Counted from the first letter of the stretch, positions 52,663 to 61,850 are shown. The stretch: DNA of 64,000 nucleotides from Chloroflexota bacterium (GCA_011523545.1 WTGN01000040.1:1-64000), one strand, 5' to 3'. A program made the numbers and translations. Notes: generated by a model from the letters alone, not told the origin.

Positions 52663-53499
52663 ATGTCACTCAACTACCAACGAAAACGCCAACAGCTCGA
52701 CCGCGACGGCTTCTGCCTGCTCGAAGGCATCATCGGCGAGGCCATGCTGGCGCAGCTGCGGCGGGTCACCGACCGGGCGATTGCGCGGCAGGAGGCGGCC
52801 CATTTTGAGCGCAACCGCGCCCAGGGCAGCCTGATTCGCGTCACCGAAGAGCCATTTATGGCGCGGCTCATCGCTTATCGGCCGCTGCTGGCGGCGCTGG
52901 CGCGGCTCGGCTTCCCCGCTCCCAAATGGGGCAGCGGCTTCATCATCAGCAAGCCGCCGCATAGCCCGCCCCTCTTCTGGCATCAAGACGCGCGCTTTTG
53001 GAACGACCCCATCAGTTATACCGCGCGCGCAATTCAATGTTTTCTGATGATCTATTTGGTGGATACGACGCCGCATAACGGCTGCCTGCGCCTGATCCCG
53101 GGCTCGCATTTGAAGCGTCACCGGCTGCATGACGCCCTGCCCGACGCGCATGAAGAGACGCTGAGCCGCGCCGATGACATGGCGCACCTGGCTTTTCAGC
53201 GGGCCGAGGGCGAGGTTGATGTGCCGGTCAAGGCGGGCGATGTGGTCATGGGCAGCGCGCGCCTGCTGCATGCAGCACATGGCAACCAGAGCGATCAGCA
53301 TCGCAGCAATATCACGCTCTGGTATTATCCCGATTTCGCCAATCTGCCCGAATCGATACAGGCGTATCTGGCGGAAACCGACTGGCCCGCCGAGTGGCAG
53401 GCGCGGCATCAGGACTTGCTTGAGCCGCTGCGGCCGGTCTACGCGGGTGACGCCGAGCCGATCACGCTCAATCGGAAGCCGGGACCCGAGCTGCGTTGA
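52663..53499 (+). CDS. Phytanoyl-CoA dioxygenase (PhyH)-like oxygenase
   Basis: 278 residues from ATG 52663 (GGAG nine bases upstream). Fe(II) ligands H107-x-D109 (FWHQDARFW) and H203 (LLHAAHGNQS), with the 2-oxoglutarate Arg R214 (HRSNITLWYY). PhyH-family enzymes hydroxylate small molecules using 2-oxoglutarate and O2; bacterial members act on many substrates, including secondary metabolites. Its 3' end overlaps the convergent glycosidase-like gene by 32 bases. Two family A repeats lie directly upstream. Confidence 0.9.
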   Translation: MSLNYQRKRQQLDRDGFCLLEGIIGEAMLAQLRRVTDRAIARQEAAHFERNRAQGSLIRVTEEPFMARLIAYRPLLAALARLGFPAPKWGSGFIISKPPHSPPLFWHQDARFWNDPISYTARAIQCFLMIYLVDTTPHNGCLRLIPGSHLKRHRLHDALPDAHEETLSRADDMAHLAFQRAEGEVDVPVKAGDVVMGSARLLHAAHGNQSDQHRSNITLWYYPDFANLPESIQAYLAETDWPAEWQARHQDLLEPLRPVYAGDAEPITLNRKPGPELR

Positions 53500-54883
53500 G
53501 CGCGTACACTGTCGCCTGCTGAAACTCGAACGCAAGCCGAAGCGTCTCGCCGGCCAGCTCGGCCAGGTCACGCCCCCGCCAGCGCAGCTCGCAGCGCGCC
53601 CCGCCCTGCACAATGCTGCGGCAGTCATCCAGCCCGAACCCGCTCACTTCCGCGCCGCCGGCATCCATGATCATGGCGCGGATAGAACCGCCCGGCTCGA
53701 TGTCCGCGTTGACGCTCAGCCCGTCGCCGCGCAGCCGCAGGGGAGTCGTCTCCAGCCGCGCTGTTTGCTGCGGGTCGTCGGGAATGAAGCCGGCCCAGCG
53801 GTCGATGGCCAGCGTCGCCAGGTTGAGCGAGCCTTCACGCCAGTTGTTGTGGCCGCCGTTGCTCCCGCCGTAGTAGATGAGAATCCGCCCGTCGTGGACG
53901 AAGGGCGCGGCGGCATAGACGCAGCCGCAATCATGCTCGCCGTCAGGGTAGCTGCCGGCGCCGCGCGGAATCAGCGGCTGGCCCGGGCAAATGCGCTGCC
54001 AGTTGACGCTGTCGACGCTGTACGCCAGCTCCGTATCGACCATGTCCCAGTTTGCGGCGCTCGCATCGCCTTTGTGGAAAATGGACGGCAGGCCGATGTA
54101 GAGGTCGCCATAGCGGCAGATGGGCATGGAATAGATTTGGTCATGGGCGTCGGCGCCGCGCATGATTTCGACCGGCGCTGTCCAACGGCGAAAGTCCTCG
54201 CTTTCGCTGCGCAAGACGGTGCGGATGCCGCCTGACCAGCCGCGCGTGATGCAGATGTAGCGCTTCAAAGCGGGCGACCAGATGGCGTTGTTGTGGCAGT
54301 CGCCGGCGGCGTCATGTTCGTCCCAGAGAACGGGCGGCGACCAGCGGAGGCCGTCGGCGGAGAAGCAGGCCGCCATGCGCCGCGCGCTGGCATTGCGATG
54401 GATGAATTTGTAGCGCCGGGCCGGGTCGGGCGCGCGCCAATCTTTGAGCACGCCGCCAGCATGCAGCCCGTGACTGCGCCGGCGCATGACGATGTTGTTC
54501 ACTTTCGAGCCCTCGAAATCAATAAGCCCGAGCGCCGGTTTCTCCCAGTGGATGCCGTCGCTCGAAATGGCGTAGAGCAGGCCCTCTTCGCGCTCGGATT
54601 CGCCATAGGATTGACGCGGGCGCTGGGCCGGGGGACTGCGATTGGACAAGCCGTCATAGATGAAGGACTTGTACCAGCACTTGAAGCGGCCGTCTTCACG
54701 GTCGTAGATGACGTTGGGGTAGACGTTGTCCAGCCGCGCTTCCCAGGGTTTGGGCGGCTCGGCGAAGGCCTCCTCGACGAAGAGGGGATTGGCCGGATGC
54801 TTCTGGACGGCGCCGAGTTCGAGCTTGGCGTTGGCGCTGGCGGCGACATTGCGCGAGTCTAGGAGCAAAAGCGACGATGACAT
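53468..54883 (-). CDS. Glycoside hydrolase family 32/43-like five-bladed propeller protein
   Basis: 471 residues, no signal peptide. Repeated blades of the pattern YDREDGRFKCWYKSFIYDGL and DGLRWSPPVLWDEHDAAGDC, with the W-x-x-D/P blade starts and late GGSNGGHNNWREGSLNLATL, resemble GH32/GH43-like and DUF4185-type propellers. Conserved acidic residues at blade starts (EHDAAGDC, ESEDF) could be catalytic, but the exact family is not clear. It converges with the PhyH gene. Confidence 0.6.
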   Translation of the reverse strand: MSSSLLLLDSRNVAASANAKLELGAVQKHPANPLFVEEAFAEPPKPWEARLDNVYPNVIYDREDGRFKCWYKSFIYDGLSNRSPPAQRPRQSYGESEREEGLLYAISSDGIHWEKPALGLIDFEGSKVNNIVMRRRSHGLHAGGVLKDWRAPDPARRYKFIHRNASARRMAACFSADGLRWSPPVLWDEHDAAGDCHNNAIWSPALKRYICITRGWSGGIRTVLRSESEDFRRWTAPVEIMRGADAHDQIYSMPICRYGDLYIGLPSIFHKGDASAANWDMVDTELAYSVDSVNWQRICPGQPLIPRGAGSYPDGEHDCGCVYAAAPFVHDGRILIYYGGSNGGHNNWREGSLNLATLAIDRWAGFIPDDPQQTARLETTPLRLRGDGLSVNADIEPGGSIRAMIMDAGGAEVSGFGLDDCRSIVQGGARCELRWRGRDLAELAGETLRLAFEFQQATVYALNAARVPASD

Positions 54884-54977
54884 GCGTCTTCGGCTTTCAA
54901 AGGTCTAGCGGCAAATGTAGGCTAACGCGCGACAATGCCGCCGCCCACGCGAAATTCCTTGCGATCCACTGCGTTCA

Positions 54978-55043
54978 ACTCCCCCTCCCTCTTTAGGGGA
55001 TGCCTGCCATAGAGATGGCAGGAGGGGGCCGGGGGTGGGGGTC
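54978..55043. repeat. Family B hairpin repeat, long form
   Basis: CTCCCCCTCCCTCTTTAGGG then hairpin CTGCCATAGAGATGGCAG and GGCCGGGGGTGGGGG. Confidence 0.75.
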
Positions 55044-55060
55044 TGCCGCCCGTAACGTAA

Positions 55061-55085
55061 ACAGGGGCGACCTATCGCGTCGCCC
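55061..55085 (+). repeat. Family A hairpin, degenerate head
   Basis: ACAGGGGCGACCTATCGCGT then CGCCC; stem GGGCGACC/GGTCGCCC-like with mismatches. Confidence 0.5.
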
Positions 55086-55128
55086 GAACTTGGTATTCCG
55101 CATCACTAAATTGAAAAGAACAAAACCG

Positions 55129-55362
55129 CTATCGAAACAAATCTTTTGGAAGCTTCGACTGCCGAATGATTGAAGACAATGTGCCCGCTCTCAATTCCTG
55201 ATGATTGGGAACGGGCACCGTTATAGTCGTATATTCTCCATTCAATTGGAGAATCTTTTTCTGCATGACAATGTGGCTGCCCTTTTGCCTGACCTCGACG
55301 AATCCCTCCAATATGAGTATTCGGCATACTTCACGACTTGAGAGCAGTTTCCGTTTAGGCAC
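55129..55362 (-). CDS. hicA: HicA-family toxin
   Basis: 77 residues; dsRBD-like HicA mRNA interferase. The catalytic His is in QKGSHIVMQK, with SREVCRILILEGFVEVR before it. HicA degrades mRNA and is neutralised by HicB. It follows hicB on the same strand with an 8-base overlap. Antitoxin-first order, lower GC than neighbours. Confidence 0.85.
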   Translation of the reverse strand: MPKRKLLSSREVCRILILEGFVEVRQKGSHIVMQKKILQLNGEYTTITVPVPNHQELRAGTLSSIIRQSKLPKDLFR

Positions 55363-55573
55363 GTCGTACTTTCAGTTGCTCTATGTGGCCGCGCCTTTCG
55401 AGTCGACTTTGGATTTCTGACGGCGACGCTGCCTCCAAAAACAGAGTTACCGCCTCCTTGATGTTTGCAATCGCCTCTTGACTTGTGCTTCCTTGACTTG
55501 CGATGTCATAGTCAAGACAATGGGAAATGAAAACGTCATCGTCTTGGACCACACTCACCGTGATCATCTCCAT
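55355..55573 (-). CDS. hicB: HicB-family antitoxin
   Basis: 72 residues from ATG 55573 (AGGGGA seven bases upstream; the upstream open frame is not coding-like). MEMITVSVVQDDDVFISHCL then DIASQGSTSQEAIANIKEAV is the HicB N-terminal domain with its partial RNase H-like fold (V-D-x-C-L-D-xDIASQGxTxxEA). There is no helix-turn-helix tail, so DNA binding may be weak or need a partner. Overlaps hicA by 8 bases. Confidence 0.82.
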   Translation of the reverse strand: MEMITVSVVQDDDVFISHCLDYDIASQGSTSQEAIANIKEAVTLFLEAASPSEIQSRLERRGHIEQLKVRRA

Positions 55574-55851
55574 ATTTGTTCCCCTTAGACTTAACTCCGC
55601 TTCACTTGACATTGTAGCGCAATTTGCATGTAAAAAGTACAAGCTTCCAAAATTCGACGTCTAGTTAATCGGTTCACAAATGCCAATGTTGTGAGTATTC
55701 GCGGCTTCTGCGTGTCTTTATGATCAGAATATAGGCATCCGCGAAACTGGAAAGCCAGCCTTCGGGCGATGTCATCGGGCTAAGAATCAACTCGACGGTA
55801 CATTCATGACATTGGCAGTCGCTCCAAAAACTTTCCACTAAGGCACGCCGA

Positions 55852-57156
55852 CTAGCGCTCGGCCAGCGTCTGCCGCGCCAGCGCCGTGAAGCGATCGATC
55901 ATGTCGTCGATGGCGAAGGATTCGACGCCGATGATGAAAGAATGCGCTCTGTTGTTGGAGTTGCGCGTCCAGTGTTCGGGGATAGCGTCTTTTCCATAGG
56001 CGGCGCCGAAGATGCTGCCGGCGCTGGCGGCGGTGCAGTCATTGTCCAGGCCCATGGCCACCGTCTCGCCGATGACCTTGGTGAAATCGTCGCCGCCTAT
56101 GTGCAGCCCCCAGATGGTCAGGGCCACATTGTTGATTGTGTGCACCGGGTGCATGCCGGCGTAGCGCTCGTCGGCGGCCGCGCGCGCGGCGCGGTAATCC
56201 TTGATGCCGTCAGCGGCGTCCAGCGCCCAGCGCAGCTCGCGCGCCAGCACGCAATCCGCCGGGATCTCCGCCAGGCCGGCTTCCAGCGCCGCCATGGGAT
56301 CGCCCAGAGCGAAGGCGGCCGAGATGACGGCGGAGAAATACATCGCGCCATAGATGCCGTTGCGGCGGCAGCAGACGGTGGCGTTGCGCCAGGAGAATTC
56401 GGCGGCGAGCTCGGGATAGCCGGGCGCGGCATAGCCCCAGGGATCGGACTGAATGTCGCCGATGATCCAGAACATAGTGGGGTTGTCGACTGCGGCCGCC
56501 TGGTCAGCCGGCAGGCCCGCTTGCAGATTGCCGAGCACGGGCGACGCCGGCGAGACGGGCAGGTACTTGACCCAGGCCGCGCCGACATCTTCCGTGCTGA
56601 AGTCGATGCCATAATCTTCCAGGATGAGCATGCCCAGCTGGGTATAGATGAGGTCGTCATCGGTGGGCACGCCATCCATTTTTGCCGGCGTGAAGGCATC
56701 GCGGCGGCTCGTCTCATACTTGTATTCAAAGGGCCGCTCGGCGGCGCTCCAGTAATCGACGGGCGGGAAATCCTCGCCGAGGTAGGCCGCCCAAGCCGCC
56801 ATCTTGTCCGGCGCCCAAAGCTCGACGATCGAGCCCAGGGTGCAGCCAGCGCAGCGCCCCAGCCAGGCGCCCTCCAGCCGATCGCGGTAGGTCGCTTCAG
56901 GCAGTTCAATCCAGTACCGGCGCGTTCCGGCCGGCCGCAGGTCGCGTATCCGGTCCAGGTCATCCGGTTCGGCGGCGCGCAAGGCGGGGTCATCGGGCAA
57001 GGCGCGCAGCTCGGCCAGCTTGTCGGCCAGCAGCGATTGGATCTCCGCCACTTTCTCGGCGACGCCGGCGGCGCCGGTTTCCGTCTTCAGCTGCGCCCAG
57101 AGGTTGATCGCGCGGGCCTTGTCTTGCAGGGGTTCGGGGTATTTGTAGTTGGTCAT
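55852..57156 (-). CDS. ADP-ribosylglycohydrolase-like protein, copy 1
   Basis: 434 residues. N-terminal helical extension (about 10-75, EKVAEIQSLLADKLAELRAL), then the ARH fold: LEGAWLGRCAGCTLGSIVE (about 94-112), metal motif PTDDDLIYTQLG (T165-D-D-D168) and DNDCTAASAGSIFGAAYG (D371 ... T375). The family removes ADP-ribose or related N/O-glycosidic groups using two Mg2+; substrate unknown. Here the segment that is SHRRNGIY in the other copies is CCRRNGIY, and RDA is RNA. It is the last of four tandem copies; repeats separate it from copy 2. Confidence 0.85.
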   Translation of the reverse strand: MTNYKYPEPLQDKARAINLWAQLKTETGAAGVAEKVAEIQSLLADKLAELRALPDDPALRAAEPDDLDRIRDLRPAGTRRYWIELPEATYRDRLEGAWLGRCAGCTLGSIVELWAPDKMAAWAAYLGEDFPPVDYWSAAERPFEYKYETSRRDAFTPAKMDGVPTDDDLIYTQLGMLILEDYGIDFSTEDVGAAWVKYLPVSPASPVLGNLQAGLPADQAAAVDNPTMFWIIGDIQSDPWGYAAPGYPELAAEFSWRNATVCCRRNGIYGAMYFSAVISAAFALGDPMAALEAGLAEIPADCVLARELRWALDAADGIKDYRAARAAADERYAGMHPVHTINNVALTIWGLHIGGDDFTKVIGETVAMGLDNDCTAASAGSIFGAAYGKDAIPEHWTRNSNNRAHSFIIGVESFAIDDMIDRFTALARQTLAER

Positions 57157-57215
57157 GCGCTGTTCCTAAATCTTTCATTCCTATCAATACTAGAAAAAAC
57201 ACATTAAGTGCGGAT

Positions 57216-57246
57216 TTAGGGGCGAGCCGCCGGCTCACCCGTACGA
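57216..57246 (+). repeat. Family A hairpin
   Basis: TTTAGGGGCGAGCC then GCC and GGCTCACCC; stem with one mutation. Confidence 0.6.
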
Positions 57247-57346
57247 ACGTGATCTGACGGCGGGCGATTTGATGGGCGGCCCGCTCGCTATCTCGATGTG
57301 GCGGGCGACCCAATGTGTAGCCTCTACAGACGCCACAAACATGCGC

Positions 57347-57371
57347 GGGCGACCTGATAGGTCACCCCTGC
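57347..57371 (-). repeat. Family A hairpin, degenerate
   Basis: GGGCGACCT/AGGTCACCC, loop GAT. A further partial copy is at about 57300-57325. Confidence 0.55.
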
Positions 57372-57393
57372 GCTTTCAACCGATGCGACTAGT

Positions 57394-58704
57394 TTATTCA
57401 CCCGCTAGCACGTTCTGCGCCAGCGCGGTAAAGCGATCAACCATGTCGTCGATGGCAAATTCCGGCTGCCCGATGATGTATGAATAGACCTTGTTGTTGA
57501 AATCCCGCGTCCAATGTTCGGGGATGGCGTCTTTTCCGTATGCGGCGCCGAAGATGCTGCCGGCGGTGGCGGCGGTGCAGTCATTGTCCAGGCCCATGGC
57601 CACCGTTTCGCTGATGACCTTGCTGAAATCATCAGCGCCGATGGCCAGCCCCCAGACAGTCAGCGCGGCATTGTTGATGGTGTGGATGCGGTGCATGCCG
57701 GCGAAGCGCTCGTCGACGGCGGCGCGCGCGGCGCGATAATCCTTGATGTCGCCGGCGGCATCCAGCGCCCAGCGCACTTCGCGGGCCAGCAAGCACTCGG
57801 CCGGTATCTCGGCCAGGCCGGATTCCAGCGCCTGCATTGGATCGCCCGTAGCGAAGGCGGCGGCGATCACAGCGGAGAAGTACATCGCGCCATAGATGCC
57901 GTTGCGCCGATGGCTGATTGCCGCGTCGCGCCAGGCGAATTCGGCGGCTTTCTCGGGATAGCCGGGCGCGGCATAAGCCCAGGGGTCGGAGCGGATGTCA
58001 GCGCCGATCCAGAACATGAAGGGATTATCGACCGTCGCCGCTCGCGCGGGCGGGACGCCGTTGCGCAGATTGCGCAGGGCGACGCCTTCCGCCGTCGCCG
58101 CATGGGGCAGGTATTTCACCCAGGCGGCGCCGACATCGTCCAGGCTGAAGCCGGGCCCATAATCTTCCAGGATGAGCATGCCCAGCTGCGTGTAGATGAT
58201 GTCGTCATCGGTGGGCACGCCATCCATCTTGGAGCGGGTGAAGGCCTCGCGCAGGCTTGTCTTGTATTTGAGATCATGCGGCCGTTCCGCCTCGCTCCAA
58301 TAATCAGTCGGCGGGAAGGCGTCGCCCAGGTATGCCGCCCAGCCCTCCATCTTGTCAATCTCCCAGCATTCGACGATCGAGCCCAAGACGCAGCCGGCGA
58401 AGCGCCCCATGATCGCGCCTTCAATCCGGTCGCAGTAGGTCGCCTCGGGCAGCTCGGTCCAATAGCGGCGCGTCCCCGCCGGCCGCAAGGCGCGGATGCC
58501 GTCCAGGTCGTCCGGTTCCAGCGCTTTTAATGCCGGATCATCGGGCAGGGCGCGCAGCTCGGCCAGCTTTTCGGCGAGCATGGCGCTGATCTCCGCCACT
58601 TTCTCGGCGAGGCCGGCTGCGCCCGTTTCCGCCTTCAGCTGGGCCCAGACGTTTATGGACCGGTCGATATCTTCCAGGGGTTCGGGATAGTTGTAGTTGG
58701 TCAT
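57394..58704 (-). CDS. ADP-ribosylglycohydrolase-like protein, copy 2
   Basis: 436 residues, AAGGAAAAT before the ATG. Closest to copy 1 (both begin MTNYxYPEPL and share KxETGAAG). Domains as in copy 1: helical extension about 10-75, IEGAIMGRFAGCVLGSIVE, PTDDDIIYTQLG, SHRRNGIYGAMYFSA and DNDCTAATAGSIFGAAYG, all intact. It is the second from the end of the array and lies between hairpin repeats. Confidence 0.85.
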   Translation of the reverse strand: MTNYNYPEPLEDIDRSINVWAQLKAETGAAGLAEKVAEISAMLAEKLAELRALPDDPALKALEPDDLDGIRALRPAGTRRYWTELPEATYCDRIEGAIMGRFAGCVLGSIVECWEIDKMEGWAAYLGDAFPPTDYWSEAERPHDLKYKTSLREAFTRSKMDGVPTDDDIIYTQLGMLILEDYGPGFSLDDVGAAWVKYLPHAATAEGVALRNLRNGVPPARAATVDNPFMFWIGADIRSDPWAYAAPGYPEKAAEFAWRDAAISHRRNGIYGAMYFSAVIAAAFATGDPMQALESGLAEIPAECLLAREVRWALDAAGDIKDYRAARAAVDERFAGMHRIHTINNAALTVWGLAIGADDFSKVISETVAMGLDNDCTAATAGSIFGAAYGKDAIPEHWTRDFNNKVYSYIIGQPEFAIDDMVDRFTALAQNVLAGE

Positions 58705-58721
58705 GGGATTTTCCTTAGCTT

Positions 58722-58749
58722 ACGGGCGACTCACCGAGTCGCCCCTACA
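58722..58749 (-). repeat. Family A hairpin
   Basis: Stem GGGCGACTC/GAGTCGCCC, loop ACC, ending CCCCTACA; just upstream of copy 2. Confidence 0.75.
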
Positions 58750-58782
58750 GTTTCGCAATTTGGCGAGCGAAGTTATTTCCAT

Positions 58783-58813
58783 GTGTACGGGCGAGCCGCC
58801 GGCTCGCCCCTAC
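58783..58813 (-). repeat. Family A hairpin
   Basis: GGGCGAGCC/GGCTCGCCC, loop GCC, ending CCCCTAC. Confidence 0.75.
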
Positions 58814-58841
58814 GAAATTCTGTTGTTTGGCGGGCGGGCAG

Positions 58842-58889
58842 CCAACCCCACCCCCCGGCCCCCTCCCCAGCCAGCTAAGGAGGGGGAGC
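58842..58889. repeat. Family B hairpin repeat
   Basis: CCAACCCCACCCCCCGGCCC then CCTCCCCAGCCAGCTAAGGA and GGGGGAG. Confidence 0.75.
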
Positions 58890-58976
58890 AGAATGTAGCG
58901 AGACGCAAGGTGTTTTGCGTGGGCGGCGGCATTGTCGCCCGTGAGTCTACAGATTCGCGGGCCGGCGGGCGCAGAA

Positions 58977-60281
58977 TCAAGCGCCGTGCACTTTCTCCGC
59001 TTGGGCGACGAAGCGGTCGATGACGTCATCAATGGCGAAGGGCGATTGATGATAGAGGAAGGTATGCACCTTGTTGTTGAAGTTTTTGTACCAGTGTTTG
59101 GGGATGGCGCTCTTGCCATAAACGGCGCCCCAGATGCTGCCGGCGGTGGCGGCGGTGCAGTCGTTGTCTTTGCCCATGGCGACCGTCTCGCCGATGACTT
59201 TGCTGTAGTCTTCGCCACCGACCGTCAAGCCCCAGACGGTGAGCACGGTATTGTTGATGGCATGCGCGCCCCCCATGACCGTGTAGCGCTCTTCGATAGC
59301 GGCGGCGGCATCGCGATAATTCGCGATCTGCGGCGCCTCGTCCAGCGCCCAGCGGACTTCGCGCGCCAGATAACAATCGGCCGGTATTTCTTGCAGGCCG
59401 AACTTGAGGGCGTCGACGGTGTTGTCGACAGCGAAGGCGGCTGAAATGGCGGCGGAGAAGAACATGGCGGCAAAGATGCCATTGCGCCGATGGCTCACGT
59501 AGGCATCGCGATGGGCGAATTCGGCCGCTTTCTCCGGCCAGCCGGGCGCGGCATAACCCCAGGGGTCGGAGCGGATATCGGCGCCGATCCAGTTCAGAAA
59601 GGGATTATCGACCTCGGCCGCTCGCATTGGCGCGACGCCCTTGCGCAAATTGTCGAGCGCGATGCCCTCGGCGGTGAAGGCGAATGGCAGATATTTGATC
59701 CAGGCCTCGCCCAGCTCGTCAGTGCTGAAATCGAGCCCGTATTCCTCAAGGATCATCAAGCCGAGCAGGGTGTAGTTGAGGTCATCGTCGGTGGGTACGC
59801 CGTCCATCTTCGCCGGCGTGAAATCTTCGCGCAGGCTGGTCTGGTACTTCTTCATGTGCGGCTGCTCGGCGGCGCTCCAATAATCCACCAGCGGGTATTC
59901 GTCGCCGAGATAGGCGGCCCATTCTTCCATGCGTTCGACCGTCCAGCCTTCGACGATGGAGCCCAGCGTGCAACCGGCGCAGCGCCCCAGCCAGGACCCT
60001 TCAAGGCGCTCGCGGAAATCGTCGGCGAGCGAGCTCCACATGCGGCGGCTGCCGGCCGGGCGCAGGCTGCGGATCGTCTCCAGGTCGTCAGGTTCCGCTT
60101 CTGCCAGGGCGGCATCGTTGGGCAACGCGTCCAGCTCAGCGATTTTCTGCGCGAGCAGGGCTTCGATCTCGGCCACTTTTTCGGCCACGCCGGGCGCGCC
60201 AAACTCAACTTTCTGCTGGGCGTAGGCGTTGATCCTGCGCTCCCAGGCCGCTACCTTGTCCGGATATTCAAATAGTCGCAT
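58977..60281 (-). CDS. ADP-ribosylglycohydrolase-like protein, copy 3
   Basis: 434 residues, AGGAGACC before the ATG. Closest to copy 4 (both have the KVEFGAxGVAEKVAEIEALL extension). LEGSWLGRCAGCTLGSIVE, PTDDDLNYTLLG, SHRRNGIFAAMFFSA and DNDCTAATAGSIWGAVYG are all present. Copies 3 and 4 also share MEEWAAYLGDEYPLVDYW-type segments. Confidence 0.85.
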   Translation of the reverse strand: MRLFEYPDKVAAWERRINAYAQQKVEFGAPGVAEKVAEIEALLAQKIAELDALPNDAALAEAEPDDLETIRSLRPAGSRRMWSSLADDFRERLEGSWLGRCAGCTLGSIVEGWTVERMEEWAAYLGDEYPLVDYWSAAEQPHMKKYQTSLREDFTPAKMDGVPTDDDLNYTLLGLMILEEYGLDFSTDELGEAWIKYLPFAFTAEGIALDNLRKGVAPMRAAEVDNPFLNWIGADIRSDPWGYAAPGWPEKAAEFAHRDAYVSHRRNGIFAAMFFSAAISAAFAVDNTVDALKFGLQEIPADCYLAREVRWALDEAPQIANYRDAAAAIEERYTVMGGAHAINNTVLTVWGLTVGGEDYSKVIGETVAMGKDNDCTAATAGSIWGAVYGKSAIPKHWYKNFNNKVHTFLYHQSPFAIDDVIDRFVAQAEKVHGA

Positions 60282-60330
60282 GATGGTCTCCTATCTTAAT
60301 TCCAGTTGTCGATTCTGCACATTCATCGCG

Positions 60331-60355
60331 CCGGGCGACCCAGTGGCTCGCCCTA
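60331..60355 (-). repeat. Family A hairpin
   Basis: GGGCGACCC/GGCTCGCCC, loop AGT. Confidence 0.7.
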
Positions 60356-60376
60356 AAGCATGCACTCTCACAAGCA

Positions 60377-60403
60377 CGGGCGGCTCGCTGAGTCGCCCTT
60401 ACG
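60377..60403 (-). repeat. Family A hairpin supplying a stop codon
   Basis: GGGCGGCTC/GAGTCGCCC, loop GCT, ending CTTACG. Its TAA (minus strand) is the stop of copy 4. Confidence 0.7.
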
Positions 60404-61712
60404 AAATCTCATTGGCCAGCACCCTTTCCGCCTGGGCGGCGAAGCGATTTATGGTGTCGTCGATGGCGAAGATCCGCCGGCCATTCAGATAAGAGTGCAT
60501 CGTATTGTTGAAGTTGCGCGTCCAATGTTCGGGTATCGCGCTCGCCCCGTAGACAGCGCCGAAGATGCTGCCCGCCGTGGCGGCGGTGCAGTCGTTGTCC
60601 TGGCCCATGGCGACGGTCTCGCCGATCATCTTGGTGTAATCATCACCGCCGACAGCCAAGCCCCAAACCGTCAGGGCGTTGTTCTGCAAGGAATGCGACT
60701 TCCACAGGCCGGGGTAGCGTTCTTCGCAGAGGGCGGCGGCGTCTTTGTATCCCGATATCGACGGCGCCAGATCGAGCGCCCAGCGAAGTTCGCGCGCGGT
60801 GATGGACTCGGCGGGGATCTCTTCCAGGCCGATTTGCAGCGCTTCCATCGGATCGTCAACGGCGAAGGCGGCCGCGATCGCCGCTGAAAAGTACATGGCG
60901 GAATAGATGCCGTTGCGGCGGTGGCTGATGGTGGCGTCGCGCCAGGCGAATTCCGCCGCTTTTTCCGGCCAGCCGGGCGCGGCGTAACCCCAGGGGTCGG
61001 AGCGGATATCAGCGCCGATGAAGTTGAGGCAGGGGTTGTTGAGCGCACCCGCTTGCAGCGCCGGCACGCCATTGCGCAGGTTCTCCAGGGCGACGCCCTC
61101 GGCGGTGAAGGCGAAGGGCAGGTATTTCACCCAGGCGGCGCCCACATCGTCGACGGTGAAATCGGGACCATATTCTTCCAGGATCAGCAAGCCGAGCACG
61201 GTGTAGTTGAGGTCGTCATCGCTGGGCACGCCGTTCATCTTGGCGGGTGTGTAATCGTGGCGGGTGCTGACCTTGAGCCGGGGCTCCTGGGGTTGTTCCG
61301 CCTGGCTCCAATAATCCACCAGCGGGAACGGGTCGCCAATATATGCGGCCCAGCGCTCCATCCGGTCAACCTTCCAGCCTTCGACGATAGAGCCGAGCGT
61401 GCAGCCGGCGCAGCGCGCCAGCCAGGCCCCTTCCAGCCGATCGCGGAAGTCGGCGGGGAGCGATGTCAGCATGCGGCGGCGGCCGGCCCGGCGCAGAGCG
61501 AGGATGGACGGCAGATCGTCGGGTTCGGCCCGTTCCAGCTCGGGGTCATTGGGCAGCGCGTCGAGCTCGGCCACCTTCTGCTTGAGCAGCGCTTCAATCT
61601 CGGCCACCTTTTCCGCGACGCCCTGGGCGCCAAATTCGACCTTTTGCTTGGCGTAGCGGTTGATGGTCTGCTCCCAGCCTTTCAAATCGTCAACATAGTC
61701 AAAAAGCTTCAT
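60399..61712 (-). CDS. ADP-ribosylglycohydrolase-like protein, copy 4
   Basis: 437 residues from ATG 61712 (AGGA seven bases upstream); the upstream extension of the open frame is not supported. The N-terminal extension, LEGAWLARCAGCTLGSIVE, PSDDDLNYTVLG, SHRRNGIYSAMYFSA and DNDCTAATAGSIFGAVYG are in place, so the metal site looks intact, although the TDD becomes SDD. It is the first gene of the array; a family A repeat provides its stop codon. Confidence 0.85.
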   Translation of the reverse strand: MKLFDYVDDLKGWEQTINRYAKQKVEFGAQGVAEKVAEIEALLKQKVAELDALPNDPELERAEPDDLPSILALRRAGRRRMLTSLPADFRDRLEGAWLARCAGCTLGSIVEGWKVDRMERWAAYIGDPFPLVDYWSQAEQPQEPRLKVSTRHDYTPAKMNGVPSDDDLNYTVLGLLILEEYGPDFTVDDVGAAWVKYLPFAFTAEGVALENLRNGVPALQAGALNNPCLNFIGADIRSDPWGYAAPGWPEKAAEFAWRDATISHRRNGIYSAMYFSAAIAAAFAVDDPMEALQIGLEEIPAESITARELRWALDLAPSISGYKDAAALCEERYPGLWKSHSLQNNALTVWGLAVGGDDYTKMIGETVAMGQDNDCTAATAGSIFGAVYGASAIPEHWTRNFNNTMHSYLNGRRIFAIDDTINRFAAQAERVLANEIS

Positions 61713-61809
61713 AGCATCATCCTGTTTCAGAGTATTTGTCGGCGCTTGCGCAAAGCATAACAGTTCAGACAACCCGCGTCAAAAACAGTCTCTCTCGCTG
61801 GATATTGCC

Positions 61810-61850
61810 GGGGCGAGAGACGGTCAGTGTCTACGCGACCCTGGTCTCGC
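61810..61850. repeat. Long family A-type hairpin
   Basis: GGGGCGAGAG ... CTGGTCTCGC with an inner inverted repeat GGTCAGTGTC/GACACTGACC-like core. Similar to the variant at 40214. Confidence 0.5.

Noticed and set aside
55106..55327. Second open frame over hicA
   Set aside because: Different frame of the HicA gene, which has the GSH motif and proper overlap with hicB.
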